This document shows positions 23,593-31,475 of a stretch of 64,000 nucleotides of DNA, one piece after another. The notes under the pieces were generated by a model that was given only the letters and a program-made list of their open reading frames with translations, did not search any database and had not been told where the DNA came from. Each line of letters starts with the position of its first letter. The stretch's first letter is position 1. Origin of the DNA: Streptomyces thermodiastaticus (GTDB taxonomy: Bacteria > Actinomycetota > Actinomycetes > Streptomycetales > Streptomycetaceae). The stretch is taken from the NCBI RefSeq assembly GCF_014656135.1, contig NZ_BNBV01000021.1, positions 60,652-124,651 on the forward strand. The letters run 5' to 3'. The position numbers and the translations under genes were made by a program.

Positions 23593-24677
23593 CACAGCAC
23601 CACCACCGAGCGCAGCACGTCGCCGTGGTGCATCCGCTCGAACGCCTTCTCCACCTCGTCCAGCTGGATGGTCTCGGTGACGAACTTCTCCAGCGGCAGC
23701 CGCCCCTGCTGGTGCAGGTCGATGAGCATCGGGAAGTCGCGGGAGGGCAGGCAGTCCCCGTACCAGGAGGACTTGAGCGCGCCGCCGCGTCCGAAGACGT
23801 CCAGCAACGGCAGTTCCAGTTTCATCTCCGGAGTCGGCACGCCCACCAGGACGACCGTGCCGGCCAGGTCGCGGGCGTAGAAGGCCTGCCGGTAGGTCTC
23901 GGGGCGGCCCACGGCCTCGATGACCACGTCGGCGCCGAAACCGCCGGTCAGTTCGCGGATGGCCTCGACCGGGTCGGTGGTGCGGGAGTTGACGGTGTGG
24001 GTGGCGCCCATGGAGCGGGCGGTGTCGAGCTTCCGCTCGTCGACGTCGACCGCGATGATCTTCGCGGCGCCGGCCAGGCGGGCGCCGACGATCGCCGCGT
24101 CCCCGACGCCGCCGCAGCCGATCACGGCGACCGAGTCGCCGCGGGTGACGTTGCCGGTGTTGATGGCCGCGCCGATGCCGGCCATCACGCCGCAGCCCAG
24201 CAGCCCGGCCACGGCCGGGGAGACGGACGGGTCGACCTTGGTGCACTGCCCGGCGGCCACCAGGGTCTTCTCGGCGAACGCGCCGATGCCGAGGGCCGCC
24301 GACAGTTCGGTGCCGTCGGTGAGCGTCATCTTCTGCCGGGCGTTGTGGGTGTCGAAGCAGTACCAGGGCCGGCCCCGCAGACAGGCCCGGCACTGGCCGC
24401 ACACCGCGCGCCAGTTGAGGATCACGAAGTCGCCGGGGGCGACGTCGGTGACCCCGTCCCCGACCGACTCCACCACGCCTGCGGCCTCATGGCCCAGCAG
24501 AAAGGGGAACTCGTCGGTGATGCCGCCCTGTTTGTAGTGCAGGTCGGTGTGGCAGACACCGCAGGCCTGGACCCGCACCACGGCTTCTCCCGGCCCGGGG
24601 TCGGGCACCACGATCGTCTCGACCCGCACGGGCTCGTTCTTGCCGGGTGCGATCACGCCGCGTACGTCCTGCGCCAT
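23592..24677 (-). CDS. mscR: S-(hydroxymethyl)mycothiol dehydrogenase (mycothiol-dependent formaldehyde dehydrogenase)
   Basis: 361 residues, zinc-type class III alcohol dehydrogenase. Catalytic zinc ligands lie in 'GVCHTDLHYKQGG' and 'LLGHEAAGVVESVG'. A structural zinc cluster lies in 'CGQCRACLRGRPWYC', and the NAD site in 'VIGCGGVGDAAIVGARLAGA'. 'WYGDCLPSRDFP' is typical of the actinobacterial mycothiol-dependent enzyme, which oxidises the formaldehyde-mycothiol adduct. It forms an operon with the metallo-hydrolase. It probably detoxifies formaldehyde or nitrosothiols in the cytoplasm. Confidence 0.88.
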   Translation of the reverse strand: MAQDVRGVIAPGKNEPVRVETIVVPDPGPGEAVVRVQACGVCHTDLHYKQGGITDEFPFLLGHEAAGVVESVGDGVTDVAPGDFVILNWRAVCGQCRACLRGRPWYCFDTHNARQKMTLTDGTELSAALGIGAFAEKTLVAAGQCTKVDPSVSPAVAGLLGCGVMAGIGAAINTGNVTRGDSVAVIGCGGVGDAAIVGARLAGAAKIIAVDVDERKLDTARSMGATHTVNSRTTDPVEAIRELTGGFGADVVIEAVGRPETYRQAFYARDLAGTVVLVGVPTPEMKLELPLLDVFGRGGALKSSWYGDCLPSRDFPMLIDLHQQGRLPLEKFVTETIQLDEVEKAFERMHHGDVLRSVVVL

Positions 24678-24787
24678 GAGGAGGTCCTTTCCCTCGGCCG
24701 TTGTCCGTTCCCGACACTACGCCGCAACTGATCGGTAAGGGGACGGATCGGCACGCGAAGATCGCGGAACGAGGGCGGCGGCCGGTC

Positions 24788-25696
24788 TCAGCGCCCGGTG
24801 CCGCGGGCCAGGGCCCGGAACGCCGCCGGGGTCTCGCCGGTGCGGCGCCGGAAGAAGCGTGCGAACACGGTGGCGTCCGGGAAGCCGAGCCGGTCGCCGA
24901 CGGCCGCGGCGGGCAGGTCGGTGTGCCACAGCAGCCTGCGGGCCTCCAGCAGGACGCGGTCGTCGATGAAGCTCTTGGCGCCGGTGCCCACGGCCGCGCG
25001 GGTGGCCCGGGTGAGGGTGCGCACGCTGTAGCCGAGGGCCCGGGCGTAGTCCTCGACGCGGTGGGTGCGGGTGAAGTCCCGCTCCACGGCCCGTTGGAAG
25101 CGGCGGAACGCCTCGCCGCCGCTGCCGGCGGCGCGCTCCGCGCCCCGGGCGTGGGTCAGGCGCAGCACCAGGACGGACAGCAGATGCCGTACCACGTCGA
25201 TGTGCACGGTCAGCGGCAGGCCGGTCAGCTGCCGGTACTCGGCCTCCAGCAGGTCCAGCACCCTGCGCAGTGCCTCCGCGTCCCGCCCGGTGGGGGTCAG
25301 CGGAGCCCGCCACACCGGCTGGTCGACCCGTGCCGCCTCGGCCGTGGCGGAGGTGAGGAAGCCAGGGGTGAACAGCACGACGGTGGCCTCGGCGGCGGTC
25401 AGGTCGGAGTCGTACTGGTGGACCTGTCCGGGGCGCACCCACAGCCAGTCGCCCGCCCGCAGCTCGTGGGCGCTGAAGTCGAGCGAGCAGCGCAGGGTGC
25501 CGCGGCGGACGGCGATCAGTTCGTGGAAGGCGGGCCGCTTGGCCGCGTACACGTCGAGTCCGTGGCTGCGGGCCCGTGCCTGCAGTCCGGGCAGGTCGAG
25601 CACCTCGGCCCCGGGCGGGGCGCCGGCGGCGGCACGGTAGGGGATCCGGGTGACGTCGGCCCGCCCGGCACGGCCCCGGTGTCCGTTTCTGTCCAT
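24788..25696 (-). CDS. AraC-family transcriptional regulator
   Basis: 302 residues from the ATG at 25696. The N-terminal cupin-like sensor domain contains 'FHELIAVRRGTLRCSLDFSA' and 'GDWLWVRPGQVHQYD'. The C-terminal AraC helix-turn-helix pair spans 'RVEDYARALGYSVRTLTRAT' and 'PAAAVGDRLGFPDATVFARF', ending 'GETPAAFRAL'. It is transcribed divergently from vdcBCD across 118 bases, so it is the likely activator of the decarboxylase operon, sensing an aromatic acid. That role is inferred from position. Confidence 0.87.
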   Translation of the reverse strand: MDRNGHRGRAGRADVTRIPYRAAAGAPPGAEVLDLPGLQARARSHGLDVYAAKRPAFHELIAVRRGTLRCSLDFSAHELRAGDWLWVRPGQVHQYDSDLTAAEATVVLFTPGFLTSATAEAARVDQPVWRAPLTPTGRDAEALRRVLDLLEAEYRQLTGLPLTVHIDVVRHLLSVLVLRLTHARGAERAAGSGGEAFRRFQRAVERDFTRTHRVEDYARALGYSVRTLTRATRAAVGTGAKSFIDDRVLLEARRLLWHTDLPAAAVGDRLGFPDATVFARFFRRRTGETPAAFRALARGTGR

Positions 25697-25814
25697 GGCG
25701 TGTCTCCACGATACGCCGTTGTGCTCCGGATCCGCTCCTAACGTCGGATGGGTAAGGGCGCAGGTGACCGAAACGGTCGGCACGTGCCGTCTTCGGCGGA
25801 AGGAAGTCCTCACC

Positions 25815-26405
25815 GTGCGACTCATCGTGGGCATGACCGGCGCGGCGGGCGCAGTGTTCGGTGTCCGGCTGCTGCAGATGCCGGCCGAGCTGCCGGAGGT
25901 GGAGACCCACCTGGTGCTCAGCCGCTGGGCGCGCGCCACGATCGAGCTGGAGACCGGGCTGTCGGTCGCGGACGTCACCGCGCTCGCCGATGTCTCCTAC
26001 GCCCCCGAGGACCAGGGGGCGGCCATCTACTCGGGCTCCTTCCGCACGGACGGCATGGTGATCGTGCCCTGTTCGATGAAGACACTGGCGGGCATCCGCG
26101 CCGGGTACGCCGACGGGCTGGTGGGACGGGCCGCCGACGTGGTGCTCGAGGAGCGGCGCCGGCTGGTCCTGGTGCCGCGTGAGACGCCGCTGAGCGAGAT
26201 CCACCTGGAGAACAGGCTGTCCCTGACCCGCATGGGCGTGCAGGTGGTGCCGCCGATGCCCGCGTTCTACAACCACCCGCGGTCGGTGGACGACATCGTC
26301 GACCACATCGTGACCCGGGTCCTGGACCAGTTCGGCCTGCCGGCTCCGGCGGCCCGCCGCTGGGAGGGCATGCGCGCCGCCCGCACGCTGCGGCCCGCGG
26401 GCTGA
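25815..26405 (+). CDS. vdcB: Non-oxidative hydroxyarylic acid decarboxylase, subunit B (UbiX-like flavin prenyltransferase)
   Basis: 196 residues from GTG 25815. UbiX/Pad1 motifs are clear: 'VGMTGAAGAVFGVRLL', 'GSFRTDGMVIVPCSMKTLAG' and 'LVPRETPLSEIHLENRL'. The enzyme attaches dimethylallyl to FMN, making prenylated FMN for the UbiD partner. Gene order B-C-D matches vdcBCD of Streptomyces sp. D7, which decarboxylates vanillate to guaiacol. The first gly-rich loop reads GAAG rather than the common GASG/GATG. Confidence 0.9.
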   Translation: MRLIVGMTGAAGAVFGVRLLQMPAELPEVETHLVLSRWARATIELETGLSVADVTALADVSYAPEDQGAAIYSGSFRTDGMVIVPCSMKTLAGIRAGYADGLVGRAADVVLEERRRLVLVPRETPLSEIHLENRLSLTRMGVQVVPPMPAFYNHPRSVDDIVDHIVTRVLDQFGLPAPAARRWEGMRAARTLRPAG

Positions 26406-26515
26406 TCCCCGCCCGTCCGGCACCACCGGCCACCGGGCCCGGACAGCCACCCGCCGCTCCGTCCTCTCTTCGCTCCGACCACGAGACATGTCTCGGCACC
26501 GAAAGGCAGACCTTC

Positions 26516-27940
26516 ATGCCGTACGACGATCTGCGCGGCTTCCTCACCGCGCTCGAGGACGCCGGCCAGCTGCTGCGCATCACCGACGAGGTGCGGCCCG
26601 AGCCGGACATCGCGGCCGCCGCGAACGCCGCGCCGCGCCTCGGTGACGCCGCGCCCGCGCTGTACTTCGACAACGTGCGCGGTTTCACCCATGCCCGTAT
26701 CGCCATGAACGTGCACGGCTCCTGGGCCAACCACGCCCTGGCCCTCGGCCTGCCCAAGGAGACGCCGGCCAAGGAGCAGGTGGCCCAGTTCATCCGCCGC
26801 TGGGACGACTTCCCGGTCGCCCCCGAGTGGCGCGAGGACCCGCCGTGGGCGGAGAACACCCTGGAGGGCGACGACGTCGACATCTTCGAGGTGCTGCCGC
26901 TGATCCGCCTCAACGACGGCGACGGCGGCTTCTACATCGACAAGGCCGCGGTCGTCTCCAAGGACCCCGACGACCCGGAGAACTCCGGCAAGCAGAACGT
27001 CGGTGTCTACCGCATCGAGGTCAAGGGCAAGCGCAAGCTCGCCCTGCAGCCGGTGCCCGTGCACGACATCGCCCTGCATCTGCGCACCGCCGAGGAGCGC
27101 GGCGAGGACCTGCCGGTGGCGATCACGCTCGGCAACGACCCGGTGATCAGCATCGCCGCGTCCACGCCGATGAAGTACGAGGAGAACGAGTACGAACTGG
27201 CCGGTGTGCTGCGCGGCGCGCCCGCCCCGATCAGCCGGGCCCCGCTGACCGGCCTGCCGGTGCCATGGGGTTCGGAGGTCGTGATCGAGGGTGTGATCGA
27301 GGGCCGCAAGCGCGAGATCGAAGGTCCCTTCGGCGAGTTCACCGGCCACTACTCGGGCGGCCGCAGCATGCCGGTGATCCGCATCGACCGGATCTCCTAC
27401 CGCACCGACCCCGTCTTCGAGCACCTCTACCTCGGCATGCCGTGGACGGAGTGCGACTACCTGATCGCCGCGAACACCGCGGTGCCGCTCTACAAGCAGC
27501 TCAAGGCCGACTTCCCGGAGGTGCAGGCGGTCAACGCGTCCTACACCCACGGCCTGGTGGTCATCGTGTCCACGAAGAAGCGGTACGGCGGCTTCGCCAA
27601 GGCGGTCGGGCTGCGGGTGCTGACCACACCGCACGGCCTCGGCTACGCCTCCACGGTGATCGTGGTGGACGAGGACGTGGACCCGTTCGACCTGCCGCAG
27701 GTGATGTGGGCGCTGTCCACCAAGATGAACCCGGCCGGCGACCTGATCCGGATCCCGAACCTGCCCGTGGTCGAGCTGGCTCCGCAGGCCCAGACCCCCG
27801 GTGTCGTCGACAAGCTGGTCGTCGACGCGACGACCCCGGTCGGAGCCGACCGGCGCGGCAACTACGGCACCCCGGTGCACGACCTGCCCGAGACGGCCGA
27901 GTGGCTCACCCGGCTGCAGGCCCTGGCCGCGCGCCGCTGA
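26516..27940 (+). CDS. vdcC: Non-oxidative hydroxyarylic acid decarboxylase, subunit C (UbiD family)
   Basis: 474 residues, full-length UbiD decarboxylase. Recognisable segments are 'NVGVYRIEVKGKRKLALQPV', 'VAITLGNDPVISIAASTPM', 'PFGEFTGHYSGG', 'TDPVFEHLYLGMPWTECDYL' and 'VIVVDEDVDPFDLPQVMWAL'. The Glu-Arg-Glu decarboxylation motif region is in the 'EGPFGEFTGHYSGG' neighbourhood. It uses prenyl-FMN to decarboxylate an aromatic acid such as vanillate or 4-hydroxybenzoate. GAAAGG precedes the start. Confidence 0.92.
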   Translation: MPYDDLRGFLTALEDAGQLLRITDEVRPEPDIAAAANAAPRLGDAAPALYFDNVRGFTHARIAMNVHGSWANHALALGLPKETPAKEQVAQFIRRWDDFPVAPEWREDPPWAENTLEGDDVDIFEVLPLIRLNDGDGGFYIDKAAVVSKDPDDPENSGKQNVGVYRIEVKGKRKLALQPVPVHDIALHLRTAEERGEDLPVAITLGNDPVISIAASTPMKYEENEYELAGVLRGAPAPISRAPLTGLPVPWGSEVVIEGVIEGRKREIEGPFGEFTGHYSGGRSMPVIRIDRISYRTDPVFEHLYLGMPWTECDYLIAANTAVPLYKQLKADFPEVQAVNASYTHGLVVIVSTKKRYGGFAKAVGLRVLTTPHGLGYASTVIVVDEDVDPFDLPQVMWALSTKMNPAGDLIRIPNLPVVELAPQAQTPGVVDKLVVDATTPVGADRRGNYGTPVHDLPETAEWLTRLQALAARR

Positions 27941-27980
27941 CCGCCGACGCCCCGACGAGCCACGCATCGAGGAGATCACC

Positions 27981-28226
27981 ATGTCCGCTGCCCCGACCGT
28001 CTGCCCGCGCTGCGCCCACGACGGCATCGAGCACGTGCACTCCTCGCCCGTGCCCGGTGTCTGGGAGGTGCTGCAGTGCGCGCGCTGCCTGTACATGTGG
28101 CGCACCAGCGAGCCCGCCCGGCGCACCGACCGCGACGCCTACCCGGCCGGTTTCCGGATGACCGCGGAGGACATCGCCGCGGCCACCGAGGTGCCCACGG
28201 TGCCGCCGCTGCGGCCCACCGCCTGA
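27981..28226 (+). CDS. vdcD: Non-oxidative hydroxyarylic acid decarboxylase, subunit D
   Basis: 81 residues with a small zinc-ribbon: 'CPRCAHDGIEHVHSSPVPG', then 'LQCARCLYMWRTSEPA'. Size, order and sequence match the VdcD subunit that accompanies VdcB and VdcC. Its exact role in the decarboxylase is not well defined, but it is needed for or stimulates activity in several systems. AGGAGAT precedes the ATG. Confidence 0.9.
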   Translation: MSAAPTVCPRCAHDGIEHVHSSPVPGVWEVLQCARCLYMWRTSEPARRTDRDAYPAGFRMTAEDIAAATEVPTVPPLRPTA

Positions 28227-28976
28227 CCGGCAGGTCCGCAGCTCCCCTCGCGGTGCCCGTCCGCCCTTCGTGGTGACGCCCCCGCAGCCGGACGCCCCCG
28301 TACCCGGACGCCCCCGCGCCGGCGACCGGTGCGGAGGCGTCCGGCTGCTGCTGCGTTTGCCGGGGCCGCCGCAGCGCAGCACGCTCGGAGGAGCTGGTGA
28401 GGAGAGTTCCGCCGGCGGGTCCGCTCCGGCCGGGCCGCCGGCCGGTGAGGAGGTGCCCATGGGGACCGCAACGGCATTCGTCGCCGGCCCCGGCACGCGC
28501 ACCCCGCTGCGGGGCGCCGGGGAGCGCATGGCGTCCGCCCTGCTGCCGCCGTTGGCACAGGCTTTCGGCGCCCGCCGGGACCGCGCCGGGACGATCACGG
28601 TCCGGGCATGGCACGCGTAGGCAGAAAGGCCGCGCGGGTCCAGGTCAGCTCCCGGCTCACCTGGACCTTCTCCGCGCGTGCCGGGCTGGGCGGGGCGCAC
28701 TCGGCCGGGCCGCGCCGCGCGCCGGCCGCCGGTGCCGTGCTCCGTCCGTCGGCCGCGGCCGTGGTGCGCGCGCTGCTGCGGGCGGCCCTCCCGCGCCGCC
28801 GTGTCCCGGCCCCGGGGATCCGCCGCAGACGGCGGGCCGGGGCGGTCCGTCTGGTCCCGGGACGCGCCCGGCGCCGGGCCCGCCGGGTCCGGGCCCGCCC
28901 GGCCGCCACCGTGCGGCGCCCGCGCAGGGTCGCTCTCGTGCCGCCGGCGACCTGCGCGGCCCCTGCCGCCGGCGTC
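28227..28976. other. Long gene-free stretch with one strong hairpin
   Basis: No frame here has a recognisable domain; arginine- and proline-rich open frames on both strands look like composition artefacts. One perfect hairpin, GGTCCAGGT-(13)-ACCTGGACC at 28637-28667, stands out and could be a terminator or a folded RNA. The rest is unexplained and very GC-rich. Confidence 0.4.
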
Positions 28977-30491
28977 CTACGCGGGCCGTTCGGTCACCGG
29001 GCGCGCCGCCGTGCCGGGCACCGGGTCCGGGCGGGAGACGGCCCGGACCACCGCGTCGGCGCGCTCGTCCGCCTCCGGCCACAGCAGGCCGAGGCCGGCG
29101 TAGACCACGAGCGAGGTGACCAGCGGGGTGACGACGACGGCGGTCTGGGAGGCGCCGTCGATGCCGTACTTGACGAGGAAGTACCCGGCGAGGCCGAGCG
29201 CCCAGGAGGTGAGGGCGGCCCGGGGCCCGCAGCGCCGGAAGGCCGGCAGCAGCCCCAGCAGCATGGGGATGGAGATCGGGCCCATCACGGCCGCGACCAT
29301 GCCGACGATGATCCCGAGGACGCCGCCGAAGTGGTCGGCCTCGATGGCGACGACCATGGACACGGTGATGAACAGGACCGTGAACACGCGGGCCGCCCGC
29401 AGGCCGCGCTCGGTGCCGGCGTCACGGAAGGAGGGCAGGAGGGCGGGCAGGATGTCCCGGGTGACCACGGCCGAGATGGCGTTGGCGTCGGAGGAGGCCA
29501 TGGCCATGGTGTGGGAGAACATGCCGGCCAGGGTGAGACCGACCAGACCGGCGGGCAGAAAGGACTGCGCCATCAGCGCGTAGGTCTGCTCCGGATCGGC
29601 GATGTGCGGCATGAGCACGGGCGCGGCGACCGCGGGCAGCAGCAGCACGGCCGGCCAGACCAGGTACAGCCCGGCCGACAGCGCTGCGGATCGGCGGGCG
29701 GCGCGCGGGGAGTCGGTGGCCATGTAGCGCTGGGCCAGGTTCCACATGCCGCCGTTGTACTCGAAGAGCTTCACCACGACGTACGCGGTGAGGAAGCCGG
29801 CCGTGTAGGGGCCGACGAGCGGGTCGGTGTGCCCGGCGGGCAGCCGGTGCCACAGGGTGCCGAGGGAGGAGATCCCGCCGAGCCGGTCGAGGACGATCCC
29901 CATCATGGACAGCGCGGCCACGCCCTGGATGACGAACTGGCCGAACTCCGTCAGGGCGTCCGCCCACAGGCCGCCGACCGTGCAGTACAGCAGGGTGACG
30001 GTGCCGGTCAGCAGGATGCCGTGGGTCATCGACATGCCGGTGAAGACCTTCAGCAGCACGGCCACCGACGCCCATTTCGCGGCGACGTCGAACACCTTCA
30101 GCAGAGCGCCGCTCCAGGCGAGGGCCTGCTGGGTGGGGACGTTGTAGCGGCGGGCGAGGTACTCCAGCGGGGAGGCGACCTGGAAGCGCCGGCGCAGCCG
30201 GTTCCAGCGGGGCGCGAACAGCCAGGCGCCGACGCCGGTGCCCAGGGCGAGCGGCAGGAACGCCCAGACGTAGACGGTGATGCCATAGGTGTAGGCGACA
30301 GCGGCGTAGGCGACGAACACGGCGGCGCTGTAGCCGGACATGTGGTGCGAGATGCCGGTCAGCCACCAGGGCATCTTGCCGCCGCCGGTGAAGTAGTCGG
30401 AGACGTCGGCGACGCGCCGGTGCGACCACAGGCCGATGAGCAGCATGATCAGGAAGTAGGCGCCGACGGCGGCCCAGTCGAGCCAGTGCAT
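28977..30491 (-). CDS. Sodium:solute symporter (SSS family)
   Basis: 504 residues with ~13 membrane helices. SSS features include 'FTGGGKMPWWLTGISHHMSG', 'SPLEYLARRYNVPTQQALAW' and 'ALAGMFSHTMAMASSDAN', the last of the kind around the sodium site ('LTLAGMFSHTMAMASSDANA' in full context). It is transcribed divergently from the cox operon across a 480-base region bearing repeated CCGAAA-TTTCGG operators, which suggests uptake of the molybdenum hydroxylase's substrate. The substrate cannot be read from sequence. Confidence 0.9.
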   Translation of the reverse strand: MHWLDWAAVGAYFLIMLLIGLWSHRRVADVSDYFTGGGKMPWWLTGISHHMSGYSAAVFVAYAAVAYTYGITVYVWAFLPLALGTGVGAWLFAPRWNRLRRRFQVASPLEYLARRYNVPTQQALAWSGALLKVFDVAAKWASVAVLLKVFTGMSMTHGILLTGTVTLLYCTVGGLWADALTEFGQFVIQGVAALSMMGIVLDRLGGISSLGTLWHRLPAGHTDPLVGPYTAGFLTAYVVVKLFEYNGGMWNLAQRYMATDSPRAARRSAALSAGLYLVWPAVLLLPAVAAPVLMPHIADPEQTYALMAQSFLPAGLVGLTLAGMFSHTMAMASSDANAISAVVTRDILPALLPSFRDAGTERGLRAARVFTVLFITVSMVVAIEADHFGGVLGIIVGMVAAVMGPISIPMLLGLLPAFRRCGPRAALTSWALGLAGYFLVKYGIDGASQTAVVVTPLVTSLVVYAGLGLLWPEADERADAVVRAVSRPDPVPGTAARPVTERPA

Positions 30492-30547
30492 GGGGAGACC
30501 TTCTTCTCGCGGGGCGGGGAGGCGAGTCGACAGATCCGCCGGCCAGA

Positions 30548-30759
30548 CCGAAAGTTTCGGCCTCGTGATCCGCCGAGCGCGACGACCGCACTCCCAAGGT
30601 GATCACATACATGAACGTGCATCAGAAATACGAATGACTCGTGGGAATCTAAGGGCGCGCGCTCACGAGGGTCAAGGGGTGCGCACAGGGGAAGCGGCGA
30701 GTCGCACCAGGGAGGGAACGCACCCGTCCTGCGGTCGGTACCGGCGCCGAAACTTTCGA
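30548..30759. promoter_or_regulatory. Pair of CCGAAA-N-TTTCGG inverted repeats between symporter and cox operon
   Basis: A perfect 13-base inverted repeat, CCGAAAGTTTCGG, lies at 30548-30560, and a near copy, CCGAAACTTTCGA, at 30747-30759. The first sits ~57 bases upstream of the symporter start and the second ~213 bases upstream of the first cox gene. Similar CGAAA-TTTCG operators are bound by LacI-family repressors in Streptomyces sugar regulons. A shared regulator is likely but its gene is not in the window. Confidence 0.55.
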
Positions 30760-30971
30760 CTGGGAAGCCCCTTCGGTCACTCTGCTGGACACGGCACCGC
30801 CGCCGACGGACCGTCACCGCGCCCTGAACGGGCCGTCACCCGCGCCGCGGAGGAATCCCGGACAGTTCCCTTCACACCACTCGCCCTGCCCGCGGCCCGG
30901 CCATAGAGTGACGTACACCACGCTGGTCGCTGAACTCCCTCACACACGCCCATACGGTCCCTGGAGGGCAC

Positions 30972-31475
30972 ATGACCCATATCTCGGTCACGGTGGACGG
31001 CACGACGTACGAGGACGACGTGGAACCGCGCCTGCTGCTGGTCCACTATCTGCGGGACCGGCTCGGCCTGACCGGCACCCCGGTCGGCTGCGACACCTCC
31101 AACTGCGGGGCGTGCACGGTCGAGATGGACGGCGCGAGCGTCAAGAGCTGCACGGTGCTGGCCGTCCAGGCCGACGGGAGCGAGGTGACCACGGTGCAGG
31201 GCCTGGCCCGCGACGGCGCGTGGACGCCGTTGCAGCGGGCCTTCCACGAGCATCACGCGCTCCAGTGCGGCTACTGCACCCCTGGGATGATCATGGCCGC
31301 CCGTGATCTGCTGCGCGAGAACCCGCACCCCACCGCCGAGGAGGTGCGCGCCGGACTCGAAGGCAATCTGTGCCGCTGCACCGGCTACCAGAACATCGTC
31401 CGGGCCGTGCTCGCCGCCGCGGAGCAGTCCGCGGCCCCGGCACCGGCCGCGCCGGCCCAGGAGGTGACGGCATGA
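30972..31475 (+). CDS. Molybdenum hydroxylase small subunit, 2x[2Fe-2S] (CoxS-like)
   Basis: 167 residues with both iron-sulfur motifs: plant ferredoxin type 'GCDTSNCGACTV...C' near residue 40, and the C-terminal 'CGYCTPGM...CRCTGY' cluster. GGAGGG precedes the ATG. It passes electrons from the molybdenum subunit towards FAD in CO dehydrogenase, xanthine dehydrogenase-like and related hydroxylases. It is the first gene of the cox operon and overlaps the large subunit by ATGA. Confidence 0.93.
   Translation: MTHISVTVDGTTYEDDVEPRLLLVHYLRDRLGLTGTPVGCDTSNCGACTVEMDGASVKSCTVLAVQADGSEVTTVQGLARDGAWTPLQRAFHEHHALQCGYCTPGMIMAARDLLRENPHPTAEEVRAGLEGNLCRCTGYQNIVRAVLAAAEQSAAPAPAAPAQEVTA

Noticed and set aside
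28608..30602. 664-residue forward open frame
   Set aside because: It is antisense to the well-supported symporter over most of its length, and its N-terminal part is Arg/Ala/Pro-rich without a domain.
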